Numbered from the stretch's first letter, positions 1 to 18,169 are shown. The stretch: 64,000 bases of DNA from Mesorhizobium sp. NZP2298 (GCF_013170825.1 NZ_CP033365.1:4476001-4540000); one strand, 5' to 3'. The notes: generated from the letters alone by a model not told the origin. Made by a program: numbers and translations.

Positions 1-606
1 GCGAAAAACGGCGTCTCCCTGTTCGCCAGCTGGCATTCCCGCTATGCGCCGGCGGTGGAGGCCGCACGCAGCTTTCTCGCATCGACCCGGATCCGCTCGG
101 CAGCGATCGTCTGGAAGGAAGACGTACGCCGCTGGCATCCGAACCAGGAGTGGATCTGGGCGCCGGGCGGCTTCGGGGTCTTCGATCCCGGCATCAACGC
201 GCTGTCGATCGTGACCCACATCCTGCCGGCGATGTTCATCACCTCGGCCGTGCTCGACTTTCCCGAAAACCGCGCTGCCCCGGTCGCGGCGCAAGTCAAC
301 TTCCGCACCTCGAACGGATTGCCGGTGACGATGGACCTCGACTGGCTGCAGACCGGCCCGCAAAGCTGGGACATCCTGGCCGACACGGATGCAGGCAAGA
401 TGGTGCTTTCCGGTGGTGGCTCGAAGCTCGCCATTGACGGCCGTGTCGTCCATGACGAGCCGGAGGCGGAATACCCGATGCTCTACAAGCGTTTCGCGGA
501 GATCGTCCGCGCCGGCGCCTCGGACGTCGATCTCGCGCCACTACAGCATGTCGCCGACGCCTTCATGCTCGGCAAGCGCAACGTGGTCGAGGCGTTTTTT
601 GACTGA
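1..606 (+). CDS. Gfo/Idh/MocA-family sugar dehydrogenase, probably D-galactose 1-dehydrogenase (3' part)
   Basis: Only the last 201 codons are inside the window; the gene enters from the left edge in frame 1 and ends at TGA 604-606. The visible part is the C-terminal alpha/beta substrate-binding domain of the Gfo/Idh/MocA oxidoreductases; the N-terminal NAD(P)-binding Rossmann domain lies outside. The stretch WKEDVRRWHPNQEW followed by a Gly-rich FDPGINALS segment resembles rhizobial D-galactose 1-dehydrogenases, which oxidise galactose to galactonolactone in the cytoplasm. The family call is firm; the substrate is inferred from resemblance, and another aldose (for example arabinose) is possible. 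Confidence 0.75.
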   Translation, partial: AKNGVSLFASWHSRYAPAVEAARSFLASTRIRSAAIVWKEDVRRWHPNQEWIWAPGGFGVFDPGINALSIVTHILPAMFITSAVLDFPENRAAPVAAQVNFRTSNGLPVTMDLDWLQTGPQSWDILADTDAGKMVLSGGGSKLAIDGRVVHDEPEAEYPMLYKRFAEIVRAGASDVDLAPLQHVADAFMLGKRNVVEAFFD

Positions 607-996
607 ATTGAACGGGAAAAGGTCTGCATTGCTATCATGAACCTTGGCCGGGATATGTTCCTGGCTTAGGCCCGGAGACGATCGGTGCGGTGCGACGTCC
701 GAATTCCAATTGACCCAGCCAAGCTGGGCAATCTCGCCATACCGAACGAAATTTGAACGGTCGAAACCGTGTTCGGCGTCGTTGTATGAGATCACGGTTC
801 GGCCGATCAGCGCTACAACCAGATGCGACGATCATCGCCAGCCGAGGTCCGGTGAATCCACTGTTCCGAATCGATGCTGATCGTGTCCCAGAGCCTTCGC
901 TGCGCAAAGCTCATGCGCTCTCGACCCTTGTCGATCCGGCTCCAAAGAGCTGCCTCGCTCATCTGAATAACATCCCTCAAGATCAGGCTTGCGGTT
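607..996. other. Gene-free stretch between the sugar dehydrogenase and the O-methyltransferase
   Basis: These 390 bases lie between two converging genes. Short open frames exist on both strands, but none has a good ribosome binding site, a recognisable product or consistent codon use. I see no tRNA, clear terminator or insertion-sequence end. It may be a decayed gene remnant, but nothing in the sequence identifies one. Confidence 0.5.
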
Positions 997-1662
997 TCAT
1001 TCGACAATCGCAATCGCAAAGCCATCATAACCCTTGGCGCCGACTGTCTGGATGGCGGTACCATCGAGGCGCTTGTCGCCGCCGATGAATGAGAACGCCG
1101 CCCGCGCGCCCACGACATTGGCGTCACGGCCACCCTTTTCGATCACCGCGCCATCGCGGATGACATTGTCGCAGATAAGCACCGTCCCCGGCCGCGAAAG
1201 CCGCACGGCCCAGGACAGGTAGTTCGGGTTGTTCGGCTTGTCGGCATCGATGAAGATGAGATCGAACGGCCCGGCATTCTCGGCGCTTAGCGCCGCAAGC
1301 GACTGAAGGGCCGGCCCGACCCGCACTTCCACGCGTTCCGACACGCCCGCACGGACAAAATTCGCCCCCGCGACCCTGGCGTGGTGCGGATCGAGTTCAA
1401 GCGTCATGACCTTGCCATCCGTGGGCAAGGCACGCGCCATCCAGATCGTGGAGTAACCGCCCAGCGTGCCGATTTCGAGGATCTTCTTTGCTCCATGAAT
1501 TCGTGCAAGAAGCGAAAGCAGCTTGCCTTGCGCCGGCGAGACGTCGATCGGCGGCAAACCTTGGTCACGATTGGTCGCCAGAACAGCGTCGAGGGCGGAA
1601 TCCGCCTCGAACAGGGCATCGACGATGTAGTCGTCGACAGCAGCCCAGGTTTTCCTGCTCAT
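997..1662 (-). CDS. SAM-dependent O-methyltransferase (caffeoyl-CoA OMT-like)
   Basis: This 221-residue protein is a class I, Rossmann-fold methyltransferase of the O-methyltransferase family 3 type. The SAM-binding glycine motif LEIGTLGGYSTIWMA lies near residue 65, and the metal and substrate region DLIFIDADKPNN near residue 140. The ATG at 1662 was chosen over an in-frame upstream start at 1746 because GGAGAAG lies directly before it and the methyltransferase similarity begins there. It probably methylates a small hydroxylated aromatic or similar compound in the cytosol; the substrate cannot be read from the sequence. It lies downstream of rpoC beyond that operon's terminator and probably has its own promoter. 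Confidence 0.85.
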   Translation of the reverse strand: MSRKTWAAVDDYIVDALFEADSALDAVLATNRDQGLPPIDVSPAQGKLLSLLARIHGAKKILEIGTLGGYSTIWMARALPTDGKVMTLELDPHHARVAGANFVRAGVSERVEVRVGPALQSLAALSAENAGPFDLIFIDADKPNNPNYLSWAVRLSRPGTVLICDNVIRDGAVIEKGGRDANVVGARAAFSFIGGDKRLDGTAIQTVGAKGYDGFAIAIVE

Positions 1663-1758
1663 CGTTTTCTTCTCCGATCGAAAGCGAACGCGGAAGGGTC
1701 GGAACGCGTGGACCTCTCTTGCCGCCATGGATATCAACTTCGCCACGCCCCGGAAAAC

Positions 1759-1787
1759 AAAAAGGCCGCCGGATTGCCCCGACGGCC
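1759..1787 (-). terminator. Rho-independent terminator after rpoC
   Basis: On the minus strand a 9-bp stem (1779-1787 with 1764-1772, one T-G pair, six-base loop) is followed by five T. It lies about 90 bases after the rpoC stop and is the evident end of the rpoB-rpoC transcript. Confidence 0.85.
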
Positions 1788-1873
1788 CTGTTGCCTGAGA
1801 TTTCTTACTTTTTCTGGCGCAATTCCGGACGGAAAACCGTTTTACACTTTTCCTGGAATTGCTCCCGCCGCGC

Positions 1874-6070
<4,197 letters not shown>

Positions 6071-6165
6071 GCCGTTCTCCTTTTCGGGGTCCTCGAAAAC
6101 CCCTTGCATCTAACGCGGGCCAAACGCCCGCCGTCTTTGTCGGCCACTGGCCGTCGAATTCGTTT

Positions 6166-6193
6166 GGCGCGCCGCAACTTCGTGCGGCGCGCC
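6166..6193 (-). other. Perfect 11-bp hairpin in the rpoB-rpoC spacer
   Basis: Positions 6166-6176 and 6183-6193 are exact reverse complements around a six-base loop, just after the rpoB stop codon. There is no T run, so it is not an obvious intrinsic terminator. An RNA processing or stabilising element between rpoB and rpoC is a reasonable inference. Confidence 0.7.
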
Positions 6194-6199
6194 GTAGCC

Positions 6200-10336
<4,137 letters not shown>

Positions 10337-10463
10337 CGTCGCTCCTTAGCTCAAAACTCGGGACGGACCTCGCCGCGGTCCGCCTTGCATACCGAGCCGC
10401 CTGGGCGGCGGCTCTCTGTCTGTTCTCCGTCCGCCCAACGAACTGCTTGTCGGCGGCCGGCTA

Positions 10464-10509
10464 AAACGGGAGAAAACCCGTTTCCTGAAGGCCGGTTGCG
10501 GCCCTCAGG
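10464..10509 (-). promoter_or_regulatory. Paired hairpins in the rplL-rpoB spacer (attenuator or processing site)
   Basis: Two adjacent stem-loops are visible: 10484-10488 plus 10490-10494 with 10499-10503 plus 10505-10509 (ten pairs, one mismatch), then 10464-10470 with 10477-10483 (seven pairs). A third, 8-bp GC stem occurs at about 10391-10412. In enterobacteria this spacer holds an attenuator and RNase III site that lower rpoB expression relative to rplL. The position matches; the function here is inferred. Confidence 0.55.
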
Positions 10510-10598
10510 AAAGAGGTTCTCGTACATCTCGCGCTACGCGTCCTCCCTCCAGGCGAAGGGAGTGGCGGACGGCGCGAGGCCGCCCGCCGCTTATACGC

Positions 10599-10976
10599 TT
10601 ACTTCAGGTCGACCTTGGCGCCGGCTGCTTCCAGCTGGGCCTTGAACTTGTCGGCGTCGGCCTTGGAAACGCCTTCCTTGACCGGCTTCGGAGCCGCTTC
10701 GACCAGGTCCTTGGCTTCCTTGAGACCAAGACCGGTGATGGCGCGGACTTCCTTGATGACGTTGATCTTCTGAGCGCCGGCGTCGGTGAGGACGACGTCG
10801 AATTCCGTCTTTTCCTCGGCCGGAGCAGCAGCAGCGGCAGCGCCGCCAGCAGCGGCAACCGCCACCGGAGCAGCAGCCGAAACGCCCCACTTTTCTTCCA
10901 GAAGCTTCGACAGCTCGGCCGCCTCGAGGACGGTCAGCTTCGAAAGGTCGTCTACGATCTTTGCGAGATCAGCCAT
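10599..10976 (-). CDS. rplL: 50S ribosomal protein L7/L12
   Basis: This 125-residue protein of the ribosomal stalk recruits translational GTPases such as EF-Tu and EF-G. It shows the standard layout: an N-terminal dimerisation domain ([20 protein letters not shown]), a flexible hinge rich in Ala from about residue 37 to 53, and the globular C-terminal domain beginning [10 protein letters not shown] and ending AAGAKVDLK. It follows rplJ by 54 bases, as expected because four or six L7/L12 copies bind one L10. Confidence 0.98.
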   Translation of the reverse strand: MADLAKIVDDLSKLTVLEAAELSKLLEEKWGVSAAAPVAVAAAGGAAAAAAPAEEKTEFDVVLTDAGAQKINVIKEVRAITGLGLKEAKDLVEAAPKPVKEGVSKADADKFKAQLEAAGAKVDLK

Positions 10977-11030
10977 TGTTGTATTCCTTCGTTAGGTTCG
11001 AACGTGTGTTTTTGATAGCGAGGAACGGCC

Positions 11031-11549
11031 TCATGCCGCCTCGTCCTTCCGGGCGTAAGCGCCGATGACGCGCGCGACCGAGGCCGCTGGCGCATTGACG
11101 ATCTGGGCGATCCGGGTGGCCGGCGTGGCGATCATGCCAACCAACCTGGCGCGCAGCTCATCGAGCGACGGAAGTGTGGCGAGTGCCTTCACACCGTCGG
11201 CGTTGAGCGAGGTGGTGCCCATAGCGCCGCCGAGAATGACAAGCTTGTCATTTCCCTTGGCGAAATCGGACGCGACCTTCGGCGCCGCAATCGGATCCTC
11301 CGAATAAGCAATCAGCGTCTGTCCCTTGAACAGATCAATGATCGATGCGGAGTCCGTGCCCTGAAGAGCGATTTTGGCGAGACGGTTCTTCGCGACTTTA
11401 ACGGTGCCACCGGCAGCGCGCATTTTCGACCGAAGGTCGTTCATTTGCGCGACGGTGATACCGGCATAGTGGGCCACGACGACTGAACCTGCGTTTCCGA
11501 ACGCTTCGTTCAGGCCCGTGACGAGTTCGCGTTTTTCCGCTCTGTCCAC
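11031..11549 (-). CDS. rplJ: 50S ribosomal protein L10
   Basis: L10 (172 residues) anchors the L7/L12 dimers to 23S rRNA. The N-terminus [17 protein letters not shown] and the segment [20 protein letters not shown] are typical of the rRNA-binding domain; the C-terminal helix carries L7/L12. It lies between the structured leader 11550-11923 and rplL. In bacteria studied, the L10-L7/L12 complex binds such a leader and represses its own translation, so the long upstream gap fits autoregulation. Confidence 0.97.
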   Translation of the reverse strand: MDRAEKRELVTGLNEAFGNAGSVVVAHYAGITVAQMNDLRSKMRAAGGTVKVAKNRLAKIALQGTDSASIIDLFKGQTLIAYSEDPIAAPKVASDFAKGNDKLVILGGAMGTTSLNADGVKALATLPSLDELRARLVGMIATPATRIAQIVNAPAASVARVIGAYARKDEAA

Positions 11550-11923
11550 TGCCTATCTCCAGTTGACCCCTGCCCTATTTCGAGGACAGGCGTCGGGTTG
11601 CCTTTTGCCGGCCGGGCCATCCAGTAACGGATCTCCCGAACGACGCTCGAGGATCCTGCCCCCTTTCGCCACACCGCCGGCAAGCCGACGATGCGCAGAC
11701 AAAAGGCAAACACGGTTCGAACCTTTCATTGGAGCACTTGCTCCGTTGTCGGGTCTTCACCCGTCTCATGCAGGCCCACATGAATTAAGGCTTTTGGGCC
11801 GCCTGCAATCTCGGACAGGATGTCCGGAAGCCTTTCGACTTCCGGCACCGGGCCCAGGATAAATCCGGGGCCCGGAATTCAATCACGGATCGGCCTTCCA
11901 GCGGCCGATCCAAATGGTCTTAA
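11550..11923 (-). promoter_or_regulatory. rplA-rplJ intergenic leader, probable L10 leader
   Basis: These 374 bases hold no convincing gene. On the minus strand, after the rplA stop, come three perfect hairpins: 11888-11895/11903-11910 (8 bp), 11848-11855/11868-11875 (8 bp plus an inner 4-bp stem) and 11824-11830/11839-11845 (7 bp). Nearer rplJ, 11773-11778 can pair with 11795-11800, giving another stem. Location and structure fit an L10 leader with upstream processing or termination hairpins; no exact kink-turn consensus was verified. Confidence 0.65.
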
Positions 11924-12622
11924 TCAGGACGCAGCGAGCGTCGCGACATCGAGCTTGAGGCCCGGGCCCATCGTCGAGGTGACCGACACCTTCTTGACGT
12001 AGTTGCCCTTGGCGCCAGCCGGCTTTGCCTTGGTCACCGCATCGGCGAAGGCACGGATGTTCTCTTCGAGCGCCTTGACGTCGAACGAGACCTTGCCGAC
12101 GCCGGCATGAACGATGCCGGCCTTCTCGACACGGAACTCGACCGCGCCGCCCTTCGATGCCTTGACGGCGGCGGCGACGTCGGTGGTGACGGTGCCGACC
12201 TTCGGGTTCGGCATCATGCCGCGCGGGCCGAGCACCTTGCCGAGACGGCCGACCAGCGGCATCATGTCCGGAGTGGCGATGCAGCGATCGAAATCGATCG
12301 TGCCCTTCTGGACGATCTCGACCAGATCCTCCGCGCCGACGATGTCGGCGCCGGCGGCCTTGGCCTCCTCGGCCTTGTCGCCACGGGCGAACACGGCGAC
12401 ACGAACCGAGCGGCCGGTGCCGTTCGGCAGATTGACCACGCCGCGGACCATCTGGTCGGCATGGCGCGGGTCGACGCCGAGGTTCATGGCAACTTCGACT
12501 GTCTCGTCGAACTTGACCGAGGAACGGTCCTTGAGCAGCTTCAGCGCCTCACCCAGGGCATAAGCCTTGTTGGGATCGATGCCTTCGCGGGTCTTCGATA
12601 CACGCTTTGCAATCTTTGCCAT
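11924..12622 (-). CDS. rplA: 50S ribosomal protein L1
   Basis: L1 (232 residues) binds 23S rRNA at the mobile stalk by the E site and, in many bacteria, its own mRNA. The start [19 protein letters not shown], the domain I sequence [20 protein letters not shown] and the conserved [15 protein letters not shown] near residue 130 are all intact. It lies four bases downstream of rplK and is certainly co-transcribed with it, so L1 probably autoregulates the rplKA pair. Confidence 0.98.
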   Translation of the reverse strand: MAKIAKRVSKTREGIDPNKAYALGEALKLLKDRSSVKFDETVEVAMNLGVDPRHADQMVRGVVNLPNGTGRSVRVAVFARGDKAEEAKAAGADIVGAEDLVEIVQKGTIDFDRCIATPDMMPLVGRLGKVLGPRGMMPNPKVGTVTTDVAAAVKASKGGAVEFRVEKAGIVHAGVGKVSFDVKALEENIRAFADAVTKAKPAGAKGNYVKKVSVTSTMGPGLKLDVATLAAS

Positions 12623-12626
12623 GATC

Positions 12627-13055
12627 TCAGCCCACCACTTCCAGACCCATCGAGCGGGCGGAGCCCTCGACCATGCGCATGGCCGCCTCGACGTCGTTTG
12701 CGTTCAGATCCTTCATCTTGGCGGTCGCGATTTCGCGCACCTTGTCGCGCGAAACGGTGCCAGCCTTGACCTTGCCCGGCTCCTTCGAGCCCGACTTCAG
12801 GTTCGCGGCCTTCTTCAGGAAGTAGCTCACCGGCGGCGTCTTCATGACGAAGGTGAACGACTTGTCCTGATAGTAGGTGATGACGACCGGAACCGGCGAT
12901 CCCTTTTCCATTTCCTGGGTCTGCGCGTTGAACGCCTTGCAGAACTCCATGATGTTGATGCCACGCTGACCAAGCGCCGGGCCGATCGGGGGCGACGGCG
13001 TAGCCGAACCCGCGGAAACCTGGAGCTTGAGCTGGCCTGCAATTTTCTTAGCCAT
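12627..13055 (-). CDS. rplK: 50S ribosomal protein L11
   Basis: L11 (142 residues) lies at the GTPase-associated centre and is needed for stringent-factor activation in well-studied bacteria. The N-terminal domain [20 protein letters not shown] with its proline-rich turn and the C-terminal rRNA-binding domain are complete. It is followed by rplA after four bases. The 193-base spacer separating it from nusG carries a run of eleven C. Confidence 0.98.
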   Translation of the reverse strand: MAKKIAGQLKLQVSAGSATPSPPIGPALGQRGINIMEFCKAFNAQTQEMEKGSPVPVVITYYQDKSFTFVMKTPPVSYFLKKAANLKSGSKEPGKVKAGTVSRDKVREIATAKMKDLNANDVEAAMRMVEGSARSMGLEVVG

Positions 13056-13176
13056 CTCTTTTCCTGCCTTTGTCTATGCCGGTCCCAACATCAGGGAAAA
13101 CACCGGCGGTTGCAGTCTGGTGGTGCGGTTCGCGTGGCCGGCTAAAGCCACATTCGCCTCCCACCGTTCTCAGGCC

Positions 13177-13203
13177 GTGCGTTTCCGCACCGCCCCCCCC
13201 CCC
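13177..13203. repeat. C11 homopolymer beside a short hairpin in the nusG-rplK spacer
   Basis: Positions 13193-13203 are eleven consecutive C (G on the transcribed strand), and 13177-13181/13186-13190 form a 5-bp stem. The tract is between genes, so length changes would not shift a reading frame but could alter the leader of rplK. Confidence 0.8.
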
Positions 13204-13248
13204 GATCGCCGAACCGGCGCCGCCGGCCGAACATCGGGGGATTTCGGA

Positions 13249-13776
13249 TCAGCCCTTTTCGACCTGTCCGAATTCCAGATCGACGGGCACGGCGCGCCCG
13301 AAGATCGAAACTTCCACCTTGAGCCGCGCCCGCTCCTCGTCCACTTCCTGGACGAAACCGTTGAACGACGCGAAAGGACCATCCGAAACACGGATCGCCT
13401 CGCCGATCTCGAACGTGACCGAGGGCTTCGGCCGCTCGACGCCTTCCTGCACCTGGTTCAGGATGCGCTGCGCCTCCGCCTCGGTGATCGGCACCGGCTT
13501 GGAGTCGCCGAGAAAGCCGGTGACCTTCGGCGTGTTCTTCACCAAGGAGAACACGGCATCGGTCAGGTTGGCCTTCAGGAGCACGTACCCCGGGAAGAAC
13601 TTGCGCTCGGCATCGACCTTGCGGCCACGACGAACCTCGACGACCTTCTCGGTCGGCACCACGATCTGCTCGATATCGGCGGACAGGCCCTTCTGCTTGG
13701 CCTTGTTCTCGATGTCCTCGGCGACCTTCTTTTCAAAGTTCGAATAAGCGTGAACGATGTACCAGCGCGCAGCCAT
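13249..13776 (-). CDS. nusG: Transcription termination/antitermination protein NusG
   Basis: NusG (175 residues) binds RNA polymerase through its N-terminal NGN domain, which begins RWYIVHAYSNFEKKVAEDI, and couples it to Rho or ribosomes through the C-terminal KOW domain (VRVSDGPFASFNGFVQEVD, from about residue 120). Both domains are complete. The ATG at 13776 is preceded by GGAGAAG. It follows secE after 29 bases, the common secE-nusG pair. Confidence 0.97.
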   Translation of the reverse strand: MAARWYIVHAYSNFEKKVAEDIENKAKQKGLSADIEQIVVPTEKVVEVRRGRKVDAERKFFPGYVLLKANLTDAVFSLVKNTPKVTGFLGDSKPVPITEAEAQRILNQVQEGVERPKPSVTFEIGEAIRVSDGPFASFNGFVQEVDEERARLKVEVSIFGRAVPVDLEFGQVEKG

Positions 13777-13805
13777 TTTTTTAGACTTCTCCGTAATCGC
13801 CGGAC

Positions 13806-14009
13806 TTAGCGTCCAATGCCCAGAATCTGTTCGATCGCGAGGCCCATCAACTGATCGGCGCTAAAGAAAAAGATCATCGCAATCACAGCGAAGGCCAGAA
13901 CCATCACCGTCGAGATCATCGTTTCGCGCCGCGACGGCCAAGTCACCTTGGCGGTCTCCGAGCGAACCTGCTGGAGAAAGACGAAAGGATTTGTGGTTTT
14001 CGAAGCCAT
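13806..14009 (-). CDS. secE: Preprotein translocase subunit SecE
   Basis: SecE (67 residues, the short single-helix form usual in alphaproteobacteria) clamps SecY in the SecYEG channel. The amphipathic N-terminal helix has the conserved VRSETAKVTWPSRRET, followed by one membrane helix (about residues 36-58). The start MASKTTNPF at 14009 fits the family length; a frame-compatible start 37 codons upstream would add a sequence not seen in SecE. It directly precedes nusG. Confidence 0.95.
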   Translation of the reverse strand: MASKTTNPFVFLQQVRSETAKVTWPSRRETMISTVMVLAFAVIAMIFFFSADQLMGLAIEQILGIGR

Positions 14010-14370
14010 ATGCCGCCTGTCTTCAAGACCCGTTGGCCGGGTCTCCTGGATGATCCCGCTGGCCGGGACGTGCCGCCTGAGCCCAGTCTCGCGCCGAATC
14101 AGCGCAATCATTTCGCCCATGCAAATCAGACGCGTAAAGCCGGCTTCCCAGCTCCACGCGTCGCGTGCCTGTTCCGTCTACATAAAACCGATTCTTGATC
14201 CACGCAAGTGGCAAGTGTCCGCTTTATGACCAAACGCCGCCTCGGAACCATCCAGTCGTTCCGTCCCGGCTATGGCGCCCTTATGCCCCAATCGGGCTAA
14301 TATGGCAAGCGTGTCGCCGATTTTCAAAGGGCGGCCTGCAAAATATCGCTTCTGATGGCCATTTCGGAAA
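14010..14370. other. Gene-free stretch between tRNA-Trp and secE
   Basis: These 361 bases hold no supported coding frame. On the minus strand there are promoter-like pairings, for example TTGCCA followed after 17 bases by CATAAG near 14280-14310, but none is strong. The stretch probably carries the secE-nusG promoter and leader. Confidence 0.45.
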
Positions 14371-14446
<76 letters not shown>

Positions 14447-14597
14447 ATCGTGCGCGCCTCGGCGCAGCAGGGGCTTCCTAAAAGCTTCCGGGCTCTGTGT
14501 AAAGAGTGGTTTGCACGCAAACGCGCCTTCATCCCCCATGCCAAATCCGGACCACTGATGACTGGCCGCCGCTTCGGCCTGTTCGGAACTGCTGTGA

Positions 14598-15092
14598 TTA
14601 CGATTTCCCGGCCGGTGGCGTGTACGGGCCGCCAGGCACGCCCCAGCCCCAGGCCGGCATCGGCTCGGTCCCGGGATCGCAGGTCTCGTCCAGATTGGAA
14701 TTCATCTTGGCCAGCCGCGATCCCCATTCGACATAGCCCATGAAGGCCGAACGGAATTCGGGATCGTCGGGCAAGCCGACCTCGTCTGCGGCGTCGGCGA
14801 GCAGGTTGATCCAGCGGCGGCGCTGTTCCTCGGTCAAATGCTTGCCTAGATGATGCATGACCATCTCGCGGTGGCCGCCGAACTTTTCGCTGTAGGTCTT
14901 CGGTCCACCAAAGACCTCGCCGATGAAGGCCGCGACATGGGCGGGATGATCCGGCGACATCGCCTTGAACACCGGCCCGACGACCGGATCCTTTGCCACC
15001 TTGTCATAAAAGGTCCGCGTCAGCCGGTTCAGCGCGTCGCTGCCGCCGGCCCATTCGTAAAGTGTCGGAACATCCTTGCGCATGGCGGTCAT
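14598..15092 (-). CDS. Group II-type truncated haemoglobin
   Basis: This 164-residue haem protein has the short 2-on-2 globin fold. The helix E/F part GGHREMVMHHLGKHLTEEQ contains the expected proximal histidine, and the following RRRWINLL supplies the Trp at G8 that marks groups II and III. The tail, about 20 residues rich in Pro and Gly, is longer than usual. The start at 15092 was chosen because GAGGA lies seven bases ahead; a further upstream start lacks one. The family binds O2 or NO, so NO or peroxide detoxification is likely, but that is inference. It lies between the secreted ClpP-like gene and tRNA-Trp. Confidence 0.85.
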   Translation of the reverse strand: MTAMRKDVPTLYEWAGGSDALNRLTRTFYDKVAKDPVVGPVFKAMSPDHPAHVAAFIGEVFGGPKTYSEKFGGHREMVMHHLGKHLTEEQRRRWINLLADAADEVGLPDDPEFRSAFMGYVEWGSRLAKMNSNLDETCDPGTEPMPAWGWGVPGGPYTPPAGKS

Positions 15093-15173
15093 CTTGTCCT
15101 CGATCACCAGACGGTAGCGGAAAGACCCGACCTGCCTCAACCTGCCTCGATAGCCAGTTCAACACACGCGGCG

Positions 15174-16829
15174 TCACAATCTGGCCGGCATGTCGGCTTC
15201 GGCGTTGGCTGACGGCACGAGCCGGCAATTGTCCGGCCTCGGAACCGATCTGCATATGGTGGCGCCCGTCAGTTCGTCGGCGGACTGAGGCCCGGTCGCC
15301 AGCCCGAATTTCAGTATCGCCTGCTGATAGAGCCGCCGTTTGGATGACGAGAGCTGCATGGCGTCGAACAGGCCGGGTCCGATCGCCATCTGCTCGAGAT
15401 ACGCCTTGACCTTGTCCCCGAGCCCAACGGAACTCACGCTGAGGCGCACGGCAGGCCCGATGAAACGCCTGACACCACCGGCAACCATGATCGGACAGGC
15501 CGAAGCACATTCGCCTTCGGATTCGATTGTGAGCCCGGTGTGGACGCCATCCTTGGCCAGGCACTCCGCCGAGGGATCGCAATCCAAGAAATCCGTGTGG
15601 GCGACAACGACATCGAGCTTGCGTTCCCGGATCAGCCTGCCAGCGGCAAGCGCGCTCTCGATATCGCCGCCCTGCGAGTTGATGACGATAGGCAGCCGCC
15701 GGCCGGCGATGGCATCGAGAGCCTGTCTAAGCTTTTCCGGCGTCCGCGCGGTGATCGAGCCCTCCGCCGAGATCCATTCCGGACAGTCGGGATTGCAGAG
15801 CGGGTTGCTGCCGCGGACAAACACGAAGCGCATGTCGGCCTCCTTCGGCGTCGTGGCCTCGGCCGGCGGAGGGAGAGCGGGTTTTGCCTGAGCGGTCGGG
15901 AGATTGGCCGGCGTCGCCTCTTTGTCGGCCGGTATCTCCCGGCAATTCGCCGGCATCGGGTTTGCCTTGCAGATGGTTTCCCCGGTGAAAAGCTCGACGG
16001 CGTCGAGGGAGGTGACGAGGTTCATGCGGAGCATGTTTTCGAGAACCAGCTGATGGATTTCACTGGCAGGCGTGTTCTTCATCGTTGTGAAAACGCCTTC
16101 GCCTATCCCCATGCCCTGCAGATACGCCGAAAGCCTCTTCTCGACCGCCTTGCTCATTTCGTAGGTCTTGTAGCTGCCCGCGTTCTTGCGGCTGACGACC
16201 TTGGTGCTGATGATCTTCTTCTTGCCGTTCACGATCCGATAGGTGGTCCGGTAGAGCAGCTTCTCGCGCCTGTAGGTGGTGGTGACCTGGTGAACGCCGA
16301 GATAGGCGAACTCCCCGACAACGCGGCGCACGCCGCCGGAAAACATCAGCGGGCAAGCAGAATTGCACATGGCGCCGTCGTCATAGGCCATGCCGAAATA
16401 GTCGGCGCCCTTGCCCTGGTTATCCCTGCAATTCTTCATCTGCGGCTCGCAGCCGGAAAACACCGTCGTGCCAACGGCGATATCGAGCTTGTTCTTGCGG
16501 ATCATCTGGCCGAGCCTCACCGCAGCATCGACGTTGCCGCCAGGGGAATTGACGACCACCGGCAATTGCCGGCCCTTGAGCGCCTTGAGTGTGCGCTTGA
16601 GCAACGACGGCGTGCCAGCGTCGATGGTGCCTTCCGCCGATATCCATTCCGGACAATTGGGCTCGCAGCCCGGCGCATTGCTGCGCACGACGGCAAACCG
16701 CATCGGCGGGATATCCAGCGACTGCTCCTGCGCCTGGGCCACCACGACAGGAAAGACCCCGGCCATCAACAGCACGAGACGGACCAGTGCCCGCCATGCC
16801 TTCCCATCGAAACCGCGCCCTGGAACCAC
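15174..16829 (-). CDS. Secreted ClpP/crotonase-fold protein with two tandem domains (COG3904-like)
   Basis: This 551-residue protein starts with a signal peptide (about residues 1-34, cleavage near AQAQ) from a GTG codon. It holds two copies of one domain, about residues 43-300 and 332-540. Each repeats C-x-P/N-x-CPEWISAEG, a Gly-Gly turn (SPGGN at 95, SQGGD at 385), a Ser inside C-x-SAC (Ser157, Ser443), and a closing GxTIC...NCR. This is the predicted periplasmic ClpP-like serine hydrolase type. The likely catalytic His180 (GVHQ) is replaced by Ser466 in the second copy. Many paired cysteines imply disulfides. The substrate is unknown. It lies downstream of tuf beyond a terminator. The exact start is uncertain. 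Confidence 0.75.
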   Translation of the reverse strand: MVPGRGFDGKAWRALVRLVLLMAGVFPVVVAQAQEQSLDIPPMRFAVVRSNAPGCEPNCPEWISAEGTIDAGTPSLLKRTLKALKGRQLPVVVNSPGGNVDAAVRLGQMIRKNKLDIAVGTTVFSGCEPQMKNCRDNQGKGADYFGMAYDDGAMCNSACPLMFSGGVRRVVGEFAYLGVHQVTTTYRREKLLYRTTYRIVNGKKKIISTKVVSRKNAGSYKTYEMSKAVEKRLSAYLQGMGIGEGVFTTMKNTPASEIHQLVLENMLRMNLVTSLDAVELFTGETICKANPMPANCREIPADKEATPANLPTAQAKPALPPPAEATTPKEADMRFVFVRGSNPLCNPDCPEWISAEGSITARTPEKLRQALDAIAGRRLPIVINSQGGDIESALAAGRLIRERKLDVVVAHTDFLDCDPSAECLAKDGVHTGLTIESEGECASACPIMVAGGVRRFIGPAVRLSVSSVGLGDKVKAYLEQMAIGPGLFDAMQLSSSKRRLYQQAILKFGLATGPQSADELTGATICRSVPRPDNCRLVPSANAEADMPARL

Positions 16830-16935
16830 TCTTCGGCAAGCTCCCGCAATGCAACCTATACTAGTTGGCGCGATGGCGCTTGCAACAGCTTTGAAATGAC
16901 CACGGCTGGCGGCTGTCCCCGGCTGCCCGGAAACG

Positions 16936-16963
16936 AAAAAGGGCGGCCCGAAGACCGCCCTTT
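16936..16963 (-). terminator. Rho-independent terminator after tuf
   Basis: On the minus strand 16955-16963 pairs with 16938-16946 (nine perfect base pairs, eight-base loop), ending in a T run. It lies 31 bases after the tuf stop and separates tuf from the ClpP-like gene. Confidence 0.9.
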
Positions 16964-16993
16964 CCTTGTCGATCCGGCTAATGCCGGTGTCGA

Positions 16994-18169
<1,176 letters not shown>

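Noticed and set aside
541..907. Overlapping short frames in the gap after the sugar dehydrogenase
   Set aside because: They conflict with one another, lack start signals and show no recognisable sequence.
11575..11781. A 68-codon minus-strand frame in the rplA-rplJ gap
   Set aside because: It has no ribosome binding site or known product and overlaps the structured leader.
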